Shown here: one piece after another, positions 56,301 through 64,000 of the stretch
Layout: the number at the start of each line of letters is the position of its first letter
Numbering within the stretch: position 1 is the stretch's first letter
From: Cinnamomum chago
Lineage: Eukaryota > Streptophyta > Magnoliopsida > Laurales > Lauraceae
Reading direction: 5' to 3'
NCBI GenBank assembly: GCA_038049695.1
Contig: CP142454.1
Location: forward strand, 21,336,501 to 21,400,500
Length of the DNA: 64,000 nt
Made by a program: the position numbers and the translations under genes
Notes under the pieces: model-generated
The model's database searches: none
What the model was told of the DNA's origin: nothing
Seen by the model: only the letters and a program-made list of their open reading frames with translations

Positions 56301-59300
56301 ATTTTATTTTTTATGCTGGACTTGATTGTTTTTTGTTCTTCTTCATGCACATCCAGCCTCACTGAGTTGCAAGTGAACTATAATAACGAGCGATCAAGGT
56401 GGTCAACTGCATATTTTACTATGAGCCTCATTTTATTGATTTTTGTGGTGGTACTTCTTGAAGCTGCCTCTGTTGTCAATATCACCTTCATATGTTCTAA
56501 TTGGATAGATGTTGCTTGCAGGGATTTCACAAATCCATCATTGCCTTCTGAACAGAGAGGCAGTTCTTCACAAGTAAGCTTCCTTATTTCATTGTCATCT
56601 TTAACTTAGCTCTCTTTATTCAGTGCTGTTGGTGCTTTTCCCTCTATGGATGTGTTAGTTTTTACCATAATAAGTTTGGGGCTTTGCATTTCCAGGGTTT
56701 TGGGTTTAGAGGATTTATATGGTCCTTGACCTTGGATATATGCATACTCTCATTGGGGTTTGATTATTGACAAGTGGGTCCATTGTTAAATGATTTACTT
56801 AAAAAGTTTTCCAGGTGGAAGTATCTTAATTGTTGGAGAAATGTGCAACTGTAAAAAAAATAAAAAAATACAGTTGCTCTCATTAAACATGTCTAGGAAT
56901 TACCAATCATCATTGGGGTTTGATTATCAACTAGTGGGCCATTTGTTAAATGATCCAGATTGTTAATCTGATGGCTCCACTGCCTAGACCATACTTCAAA
57001 AGTTTTCCAGGTGGAAGTATCTTCATTGTTGGAGAAGTGTACAACTGTAAAAAAAAAAAAATACAATTGCTCTCATTAAACATGGCTAGGAATTTGTTAT
57101 AAAATAAAAACATGGCTAGGAATTACAATTCAGGGAAAAAAAAAAGCATGGCTAGGAAGTAGGATATATGTTGCGTCTTTGTTGTTTTTTGGGCATGACT
57201 GATGCACGACAGACCCATGGTCCGCCATGGGTCGACCCACAACTAGCCCATCCCATCTGTCTTGACCAGCTAATGGGCCCAGCTATCTATTTTTATTTTA
57301 TTAAGAGTTTTATTCATGTTTTAAGTTGTTTTAAGTTTAGATGTTTTAATCCTGGCCATCAATATGTTAGGCTCAAGAGACTAAGATTATTGATAATGAC
57401 AAGTAAAGCTTTTGGGACCCTTCCCCAAGTTTTCTTTGAGTTCTTCTCGAGGTCTCTAATGTCTCCTGGTTTGGAGTTTGGTGTGAGTCCAAGTTAGTAA
57501 CGCCTCCAAATCGGAGTTTGGTGAGAGCCCAAGTTGGTAATGCTTACGGATCGGAGTTTGGTGAAAGCCCAATTTTTCAGGTTCGCCTGATCTATTGCCT
57601 TAGCTCTCCATCTCTTTTACCGTGCCCATCCTGCATCTTCCCTCCATTCTGCACTATGACTTACCCAAGGTTGAAACCCTACCAACATATAGGGATGAAA
57701 ATAGGTCAGGTCCATAGTTAATCTGGGCCCAAACCTGAAGTAGTAAGTAAACAAACTTAAATTGTGAATACATTTGAGCTGGAATTTCCAGAGCGATACT
57801 TTTATGGAGGAAACCAGAATGGAATAACAAAATAAACCCCACAAAAATAGCAGCAATAATTCCGGCCATTTCAATCTGTTCCAGCTGGAGTATGGTACTA
57901 TGGCTTGCTCTCTTTTGTTCTGCCCTGTTTTGATGAAAGGGCATGTTTTTCCTCTAACAGCAATCAGTAGACAGAGATGACCAATCATTAAGTTCAGTAG
58001 CCAACTCCAAAACAAATATTACCTTTAACATGCCAGGTGGTGTGCCTGTTTGGCTGAATGCCATTCTCTTCATCATCGTTCTAACTTTTACCTGTATCTA
58101 TATCCATATTGTTGGCAGGGAAAGTAGGTGGCGGCTCCTCCCCCTCATTGTCCATTATAGGATGGACAAGCATAAGGACCTCCAAAATGTTCTTGTCCAT
58201 CCATCCATTATGAGGATGCAACCATATTTGGCCCATGTCTTATATATTTGTGTTACAATACTTCTATTGTTGATGACTTCCATATCAAGTTACTTTCTGC
58301 CTCTCATACGTGGAAGGAGGTTTCACTCCTGGGCCCTCCTCGGCTATGTTGTTGACCATGGCCTGATAATATGGCGAGATTTGATAGTAATGAAAAAAAC
58401 TATTGATATAGCTTGACCCATTCTTAGTGCCTTGGCCTTCATGTCACCAAGGAGAGAAATTTTGGGCTCTTTCATATTCTGTATCCTGTATAAGAAAGGA
58501 TCAATGGACCCTTGCATAGTTGGATCCCTCGAGTTGGCATATGGGGATCTTCTTCATCTTTAGCTCCTGTAGGCGATCCTTTCCTTTTCCTGCGTATTGT
58601 CCATTCCTTACATTGTAACCTCGTAACTCAGCCAAGTGAGTCTGCTCTTGTAAGTAGCCCTCTTGTGTCGGTATGGGGGATCTTCCTCATCGAAAAACTG
58701 TCCTCACAACCCTTTTCCTCATAGTTCTATAACACACACACACCCCCCCTTCTCTTCCCCCCCGTTTTCCTTGTGAGGACATTTGGACAAGCTTTTGCAT
58801 CACCAGAAAACATGTTATAATTGACATTCAAAACTGTCTATCCTATCCTACCAGTCATGATTTTACAATAATATCTACACTTAAACCTTTGTCGGTCTGT
58901 AGGGGGAACTGAGTGGCCCCTCTAGTCTGATTTTTTTAAATCTTGGCCAAAGCGACCAGAATGGCAGGGAATCTTCCATTTCAAGGCCAAACTGGGATGG
59001 TGATCAGAACATAATTGACAACTATATCTGCTGGAACTTAAGGGCCTGAACCCAATCTCAGATCTGAATGGAAGGCTTGGGCCCAGGCCCAAATTGAGGT
59101 TGAAATACTTTTATTGATATATTACTTTATATATTACCATATAGACCAAATAAGCATACGGGCATATATAAATATGGCTATGGCATCGCTGCATCTGGTA
59201 TTCATGGTGTCCTTAGGTAATAGGTATGAAATCTGTGGTCCTGAACCTGAACCCAAATTTTATCCCAGAAGCAGGCAGTGAACCAAACCCAGACCAGAAT

Positions 59301-62300
59301 AAACAAATGGGTCCAAATATTGGATCCATACATGGTATATTCAATGTAGGTCATTTGGATATTCAGGTAGTTGATGATCTGTTTTTATTCCTATTTATAT
59401 CATGGCTTGGGCCCCAATAGTTCAAATCAAATTTCCAGAACACCTTATATGTCGTTGAACTGCAGATCATATTTATTATTTTTAGGCTCAACTATTGTTA
59501 GGTACACATCCTGACATACCTTGTATTTTTGTGCTCTGTTTATTACAACAGCCTGGATATGGAGACAGTGGCATGTATGCTCTTCAACCTCCTGGAGCAA
59601 GAGCAGGTGCTTACTTGTTTTGCCCCTCTTACTTTTTAGTGTTTTTATCATCCCACCATTGACTGATGCATGTTTTGCACCTTCATGTTTCAGTTGCTTT
59701 TCCGCAGGTAGGTGCTGCTCAGGCAAATATTTCTGATCCCTCTACAGGTTGTCAGGTTGTTTTGATTTGAGATTTTTGTTTAACTAGGGAGGGAGGGATA
59801 TCTTTACTCACAGTATGTGCTGTTCAGTTCATCTGCTTGGCATGAATGTTTTTGAAGAGGCCTAGCACAAAATTTGTGTTGATTCACCCGTAAGCTGGGC
59901 TGCATATGTTTGGATAGTGTAGGTTTGAGATTAAAAAAAAAAAAAAAAGTGCACGTGGCTCTACTGAGGATCAGGCTACTTGTTATTTCGGGGACGAGGC
60001 ATGTTTGCAGTGTTCACACTGCCTGAATCTTGCGTTGTGCGCTTGGCTCTTCATGCACTTTGCCAGCCTGAGTCCAGACTGATTCCATTTTGCAATGTAC
60101 TGGATTTAGACTGTGTATTAGTAGTTGGTGGTTCCCACTAACCATATTTCAGGCTTTGAGAGCTCAACTGGCCAATCTTGCCTATTTATTGCTTAAAATT
60201 CTGAGTGCTGGTATGGCCTCTCCCGGCCTGACGCAGCACAAAAAAAGACTATTTTGTAGAGGTCAGGACTCAGGAGCCTTTCTTTCAGGATGGATCTGGG
60301 CATGAATATTAGGCCTGATAACTAAGCGGCTTGGTGATGCACTTCTACCTAATCCAGCCCAGTCCAGATGAGGTGCACTGTGTTGCAAAAATTTCTGCAG
60401 GATCCTCATCAATTTTTTTTTTGAATATTTAATATACTCAGTTGCATAGGTAGTTTGCTTTTCTCACAGATCTTAGACATGCACTTGATGCATCTTTTCT
60501 TTTTTCCTTTTCTTCTTGTATAATTCTGTCCCTGCTAGTTGGGCAATGCTGCTGCTATTGCCACTGCATTTGGCGGAGGTCTGCCTCCTGGAATAAGTGG
60601 CACCAACGATAGATGCACCATCCTAGTCTCTAATCTGAATCCTGATGTAAGATGTTCCCAAATCATCTCCTCTTTCAATTTAATGTTTTTCCGATATCAA
60701 TCTCTTATCTTTTATTTTTTTGGCCATGAGCTTCAGAAAGTTGATGAGGACAAGCTTTTCAATCTGTTCTCCCTTTATGGGAACATTGTCAGAATCAAAA
60801 TGCTTCGCAACAAGCCAGATCATGCCCTCATTCAGATGGGAGATGGGTTTCAGGCTGAATTGGCTGTGCACTTCTTGAAGGTTTGATCGTAAATCATCTC
60901 TTGCCTTTTTCTTTCTCTACACAGTCCTGTGCGCTTTCGATTGTTGCTGCCATTCATCTACTTGTCATTGTCATTGTGATGGGTTTTAGGCACATGCTGA
61001 TGTTCTGTGTTCAATTGAACAATTTGCTTGGTCCACAAACTGCATGTAGTCCAAGCTATTCTTGTAATGGGCCTTGTTATAGAACCAAACCAAAAACAAA
61101 ACAAAAAAAAGGAAAAAGAAAATAGAAAAAAAAAAAGAGAGGAAGAAGATACGGGGAAAAAAGGAAGCCCAAAAGTATCTTCACCAGCTGGGCTATCTGA
61201 TTTTGACCTCTAATGCAAGTTGTGATTTTCCAATTGGAAGCCAACACTTGAGAGTCTTGGCTGTCCATTGGGGAAAATTTATAATACGTTCCATCCCATG
61301 GTAGATGGAGCAGGTTAAGCATAACAATTACCATTTCTCTCAATTGAGCATCAAATGATTGCTCCACACCATCTTTATTAAAGATGGGTACCCAGCTGTG
61401 CTTCACAAAATTTGGCACTTTGGCATTCTGTGAAGCAAATTGTTTGACAAATTGGGTTGGAAATTGCCATTGTCTTGATTTGCATTTATCCTGAGTGAAA
61501 GGAGTTATGAACTAGTCTGTGTACAATAGCTTCAACACATCCCATGTTAGTGTAGTAGGCCCATTCTTGGTGGCCTCGAATCATGGTCTTCAATGGATGA
61601 TGTTCTGCCTTCACTAGTTGACAGGATGAAAGCCTTGAAGAATAATTATCCTCAGCCTAACCATGTGTATGTATGGCTGGTCCACGAAGTTGTACTTGTT
61701 GGACTGTTGATTCAGCAATTCCTGGTGCAATACACTGTGATCTATGACCCAAGTATAATCCAGGTTGGGAGAACAGTGCCAGTCCAATATTGGGCATTGC
61801 TTTGTACTCTGCAGCTGTAGTGCTTTCTTCATCATTTTTCCGAGGACATTGGCTGAAGGGTTTTACAGCGGGAGACAGTGGGGCCCGTTACATGCACTGT
61901 GGGTCATCTGGATCACCAATGACAGGCCCCCACTTGTATGCATTCCAGGACATTGCATATCCTCTGATCCAGGATTATTTGATTCATTTTGTAGAAATTC
62001 CGTTGTACTTTGTATTTTTCTGTTGTTTGACTGCAACTGATGCTCTCTTGATTGCCGATTTTTTTCACAATTTTTCTGCAGGGGGCGGTCCTGTTCAGCA
62101 AGCATCTGGAGGTGAATTTCTCTAAGCATGCCAACATCACATCAGCTCCGGACACTCATGACTACTCAGGCTCGAATCTCAATCGCTTCAACCGCAATGC
62201 AGCCAAGAACTACCGTTACTGCTGTGCCCCCACCAAGATGATTCACCTGTCTACCCTTCCTCAGGATGTGACAGAGGAGGATATTCTGAACCATCTGGAA

Positions 62301-62471
62301 GAGCATGGTGCCATCATCAACACAAAGCTTTTTGAGGCGAACGGGAAGAAGCAGGCATTGGCCCTTTTTGAAAATGAGGAGCAGGCCACCGAGGCCCTTG
62401 TATGCAAGCACGCCAGCTCCATTGATGGGTCCATCATTCGCATCTCTTTTTCTCAGCTGCAGAGCATCTAA
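43360..62471 (+). CDS. PTB3: Polypyrimidine tract-binding protein homologue (PTBP3 type), 14 coding exons
   Basis: Nuclear/cytoplasmic RNA-binding splicing regulator with four RRMs. Exons: 43360-43416, 43839-43910, 46240-46316, 48091-48175, 54805-54928, 55271-55335, 56195-56244, 56357-56398, 56522-56573, 59552-59606, 59694-59707, 60539-60646, 60737-60880 and 62082-62471. They total 1335 nt, in frame throughout, for 444 residues; Arabidopsis PTB3 is about 430. RRM1 starts [18 protein letters not shown] (RNP2), with ALLQMHDV as RNP1. RRM2 has [15 protein letters not shown] and [11 protein letters not shown]3 has [11 protein letters not shown] (about residue 257) and [13 protein letters not shown]4 has [16 protein letters not shown] and ends FSQLQSI. 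The linker keeps [20 protein letters not shown]. The order and wording of all blocks match plant PTBP3 closely, not the three-RRM PTBP1/2 group. No lesion is seen. Introns 3, 4 and 9 are inflated by insertions. Confidence 0.97.
44876..45400. repeat. Diverged tandem duplication in PTB intron 2
   Basis: Unit 1 (about 44876-45120: GTTGTACCTGATTGTAGAAGG ... TGCAAAAGGCTCC) recurs in diverged form at about 45130-45400 (CTTGGTTGTAGGAGG ... TAGAAGGCTCC). Both contain CATGGAGAAGGA(G/A)ATGAG and a TTTTGGA segment near the end. A run of 13 Gs lies in the second unit near 45297-45308. Confidence 0.75.
45590..45730. repeat. Non-autonomous TIR-like repeat fragment
   Basis: It contains GGACCCTGACCTGGAG, CCCAAACCTGGACCC and the end ACCCATTTTTATCCCTA, the complement of the TAGGGATGAAAAT(A/G)GGT-type start seen near 57688. 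Related GGGTCCATGGTGGACCC text occurs at 44260-44340 and 59040-59330. This looks like a dispersed hAT-like family. Confidence 0.4.
46773..47439 (+). pseudogene. ndhH: Nuclear copy of plastid ndhH fragment (NUPT) in PTB intron 3
   Basis: The sequence reads, in shifting frames, [96 protein letters not shown] and finally [14 protein letters not shown]. This is the middle of NAD(P)H-quinone oxidoreductase subunit H of the plastid genome (about codons 30-235 of 393). It differs from mitochondrial nad7 by motifs such as [10 protein letters not shown]. Several frameshifts and stops, for example around 46855 and in the region 47065-47080, show it is non-functional. It is in the same orientation as the PTB gene. 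Confidence 0.93.
48780..49438. mobile_element. Non-autonomous hAT-like element with internal tandem copy, PTB intron 4
   Basis: The right end CGACACGATTGACAGCCCTAG is the typical terminus of a plant hAT-like family (TAGGGCTGTCAATCGTG inverted). The left part holds two direct copies of a roughly 143-bp unit (about 48789-48931 and 48932-49075, starting CACATGACACGAACCCACAC). A/T sequence and further TTAACGGGT motifs follow. The precise left end and target duplication are not clear. Confidence 0.6.
49720..53340. repeat. Cluster of a dispersed GGGCCCAC-rich repeat in PTB intron 4
   Basis: Blocks such as GATCTTTCAATCCCCCAC followed by ATGATTGGCAT and a GGCCC segment recur on both strands near 50505, 51820, 52200, 52330 (inverted) and 53040 (inverted). 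AAAATTTCAAGTCCAT and GGTTTTAGAAGGCA blocks are attached to some of them. Relatives lie at 54200-54420 and 63370-63660. This is a family of unclassified repeats that has swollen intron 4 to 6.6 kb. It also holds long poly(G) runs at 49778-49795 and 52535-52558, a poly(T) tract near 50131-50161 and poly(A) at 51199-51220. Confidence 0.6.
52800..52955 (-). mobile_element. RTE-type LINE/SINE tail, second copy
   Basis: Read on the minus strand, TGCCCAGACAAGGCTTTGATGATG precedes a (ATG)n tail of about nine units (52918-52940 on the plus strand). This matches the copy at 42973-43190. The neighbouring sequence (CCAGATACGGTATTGATACG) resembles that at 44610-44650, so the two repeats may be parts of one element. 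Confidence 0.5.
54141..54170 (+). other. C-rich tract in PTB intron 4
   Basis: Runs of five to six Cs separated by single As (CCCCCACCCCCACCCCCACC...) lie about 635 bases before exon 5. The complementary strand has quadruplex potential; the transcript strand is C-rich and could bind poly(C)/pyrimidine-binding proteins. Confidence 0.6.
56752..57110. repeat. Tandem duplication in PTB intron 9
   Basis: The unit beginning CATTGGGGTTTGATTAT and ending CATTAAACATG(T/G)CTAGGAAT occurs at about 56752-56905 and 56910-57095. The second copy has about 35 extra bases. Shared blocks include TTTTCCAGGTGGAAGTATCTT and ACAACTGTAAAAAAA. Confidence 0.85.
57474..57575. repeat. Minisatellite, period about 40 bp
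   Basis: GGAGTTTGGTGTGAGTCCAA, GGAGTTTGGTGAGAGCCCAA and GGAGTTTGGTGAAAGCCCAA start successive units at about 57474, 57514 and 57554. The three copies diverge in the second half. Confidence 0.8.
57640..59500. other. Large part of PTB intron 9, no gene seen
   Basis: It holds a TAGGGATGAAAATAGGTC-type repeat start at 57688, a C-rich stretch at 58737-58765, and GGGCCCAGGCCC-type repeat text at 59040-59330. No exon of PTB and no other gene is recognised on either strand. Confidence 0.5.
59694..59747 (+). promoter_or_regulatory. 14-nt microexon with an alternative downstream donor
   Basis: Coding exon 11 is only 14 nt (59694-59707, TTGCTTTTCCGCAG, giving VAFPQ with the split valine). A second donor-like site follows a further 40 nt downstream (CCCTCTACAG|GTTGTC, after 59747). 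Use of the latter would add 40 nt and shift the frame into exon 12. Frame-shifting alternatives are a known way in which plant PTB genes feed back on themselves through nonsense-mediated decay; that it happens here is inference. Confidence 0.5.
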
Positions 62472-62720
62472 GAGATCTTACCTCATCTGGGGTGATCCCA
62501 TTCCTCTTTCTTCTCTTGTTCTTGTATTTTACTAAAAAACTGATCCAGTCTACCTCCTCATGAATGTATGACGACTTTCCTCCTCATGAATGTATGATGA
62601 CTTGCAAGTGTGCTTCTCTTACCTCTGAAGCTTGTAATTTTGATTCTCAAGGTTTGTATCCTTTGGAAGTTTCTAGGAGATTCTAGCAGATGATACTGAT
62701 AAAGAAGCCTAAATTATGTG
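62472..62720 (+). other. Probable 3' UTR of the PTB gene
   Basis: After the stop (TAA 62469-62471) the sequence is T-rich. It contains two direct copies of CCTCATGAATGTATGAYGAC (about 62556-62577 and 62583-62603) and AATGTA, TTGTAATTTT-type motifs that could serve as plant polyadenylation elements. The cleavage site is not determinable. Confidence 0.5.
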
Positions 62721-64000
62721 TTCTCTAATCTCTCTTTTTTGGGGTTGTTCCTGCTACCTTTATAAGCAAATTATTTACCAAAACTTGCTTGTTTTGGTAT
62801 CTAATGGCAAGAGCCTATTGTTGAAGGCTTCTTTGGAAGAGATACTGGTCTGAATCCTTGCTTTTGATTGCCCATATAATTTCTGGTGGTTTGGCATGCT
62901 CTGCGGGGCCCACTTAAACATTCGATTCAGAGTGGTTGGGTGTGAAGTTGGTCGCAGAGACTCATTATGCAGGGGCCCACATAACTTATCTATCAAGCAT
63001 CAACCCTTGCATTTAGGGCTGGGCCCATTTCAGATAAGTCTATTGGGCTTTTACCTAAGTTTTGATAGATGTGCACAGCTTCTGGAATTGGCGATTTATA
63101 AAAGGTTAAAACTGGGCACTTTCTTTAATGCGATTACAATCATAATAGTGAGTATCGCACTAGCCAGGAGTCTTGAAACAGCTTGTCCAAGAAACATTGA
63201 CTGAATGACTAACATATGCTCAGAGTGCTACTGAGTGTGTGTTGCACAAATTACAGATCAGTTTGAAGCTTAATCTAATTTTTCTCTATTTGATGGCATT
63301 TTCTTGCATTCCTAGATAATGGGTCAAGTTTATTTGCAATTATCAATTAGCTTCACATTGTTTACATTAAAATGTGTGGGGGAGAATGTTCCATGAGAAG
63401 ACCACATGTGCAGTGGGCCCACTTGAGCTTACCTTTGATCAGTTCAGCCCTAACCGCTGGATTGAATTTCGGTAAAATCAATGGTTAAGATCTCATTAAA
63501 CTTTGAGTTTGTTTAATCAAGTGGGGCTGGGATAATCTGGTGCGGCTGATTTTTTGGCTCATGAGCTGAACTGCATTTTAGCAATATGTAGTATGCTCGT
63601 AGGAAGCAAAAATTGCGTGAAATTTGCACTGAGATGCAATCAACTCATTTGGCCTTCGATTGTAACATCTAATACTGAGATGCAATCAACTCGTTAGGCA
63701 TTAGATTGATTAGGGGTGCTCATGAGCCAGGCCAGCCCGGGCCTAACATGGCCAAACCGGGCCCTACTTATGCCCAAAGCTAGGGTTTTAGTACTCAAGC
63801 AGGGCCATCATTCAAAATCTGGTCCAGTTTAATATTTGGCAGGGGCTTGCTTGAATGTTTTTTTGTTGGTAATCCAGACAAGGGGGTTGAGACTCAAGAG
63901 AGAGCCCGTACACACGGGGAGGAGAGCCCGCACAAGCAGAAAGAAGGTCTGCACAAAGTGGGAAAGAAACCCGCACAAGTTAGAAGAAAGGCCACACAAG
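62721..64000. other. Downstream intergenic with dispersed repeats
   Basis: No gene is seen. 63370-63660 is another copy of the repeat seen at 54200-54420 (GGGCTGGGA(C/T)AATCTG, ATTAAACTTTGAG blocks). From about 63712 a GGGTGCTCATGAGCC-type start of the GC-rich TIR family appears. 63890-64000 has a short reiteration of AGCCCGCACAAG-like units and runs off the window. Confidence 0.5.

Noticed and set aside
61593-61835. Open frames in PTB intron 13
   Set aside because: They do not match RRM sequence, are not needed for frame closure between exons 13 and 14, and show no family motifs.
1-64000. CRISPR arrays, operons, ribosome binding sites, tRNA or rRNA genes
   Set aside because: The window is eukaryotic. 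The repeats present have none of the regular spacer structure of CRISPR, and I recognised no tRNA cloverleaf or rRNA sequence by eye. A tRNAscan-type search would settle this.

Overview
The window is nuclear DNA of a flowering plant with a transposon-rich genome. It holds spliced genes with plant-type introns of up to 6.6 kb, a copy of a plastid gene inside a nuclear intron, plant Helitron, LINE and MITE-like repeats, and telo-box 5' leaders. I cannot place the species from sequence alone. Only two host genes are supported. At the left, on the minus strand, is the first half of a casein kinase 1-like (CKL) gene. Its six visible exons (2116-6526) run from the start codon through the glycine loop, HRD and DFG motifs; the rest lies beyond the left edge. 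At the right, on the plus strand, is a complete polypyrimidine-tract-binding protein gene of the plant PTBP3 type. Its 14 coding exons (43360-62471) join in frame to 444 codons with four RRMs, preceded by a non-coding leader exon near 41.0 kb.

The middle of the window (about 9.37-36.08 kb) is best read as one large, nested rolling-circle transposon (Helitron). It has a TCTATA-rich 5' terminus, a 3' hairpin followed by CTAG at 36082, and a spliced Rep/PIF1 helicase gene (22096-27190) with the HUH, two-tyrosine and helicase motifs. A complete-looking RPA1-like gene lies downstream (27344-30671) and a decayed partial RPA copy upstream (20055-21150). Between these core parts lie exon-intron fragments of at least four unrelated host genes: an LRR protein of the PII-2 type, an OSCA/CSC1 channel (opposite strand), an FKBP62/ROF1-type immunophilin and a SAD2/IPO8-type importin. 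A further exon is unidentified. This is the pattern of gene capture by a plant Helitron. A 4.2 kb LTR-like element with 5-bp target duplications (10094-14302) is nested in it.

The flanks carry other mobile DNA: a degenerate LINE endonuclease fragment (1-440), a 5'-truncated LINE with target duplications inside a CKL intron, and a 510-bp non-autonomous Helitron whose empty site is preserved in a neighbouring tandem copy. There is also a second Helitron-type 3' end at 37108, a MULE-like inverted repeat pair (38.8-40.4 kb), and many repeats in the PTB introns. PTB intron 3 contains a decayed fragment of plastid ndhH (46773-47439). The two host genes have no evident functional link; their neighbourhood is shaped mainly by insertions and local duplications.
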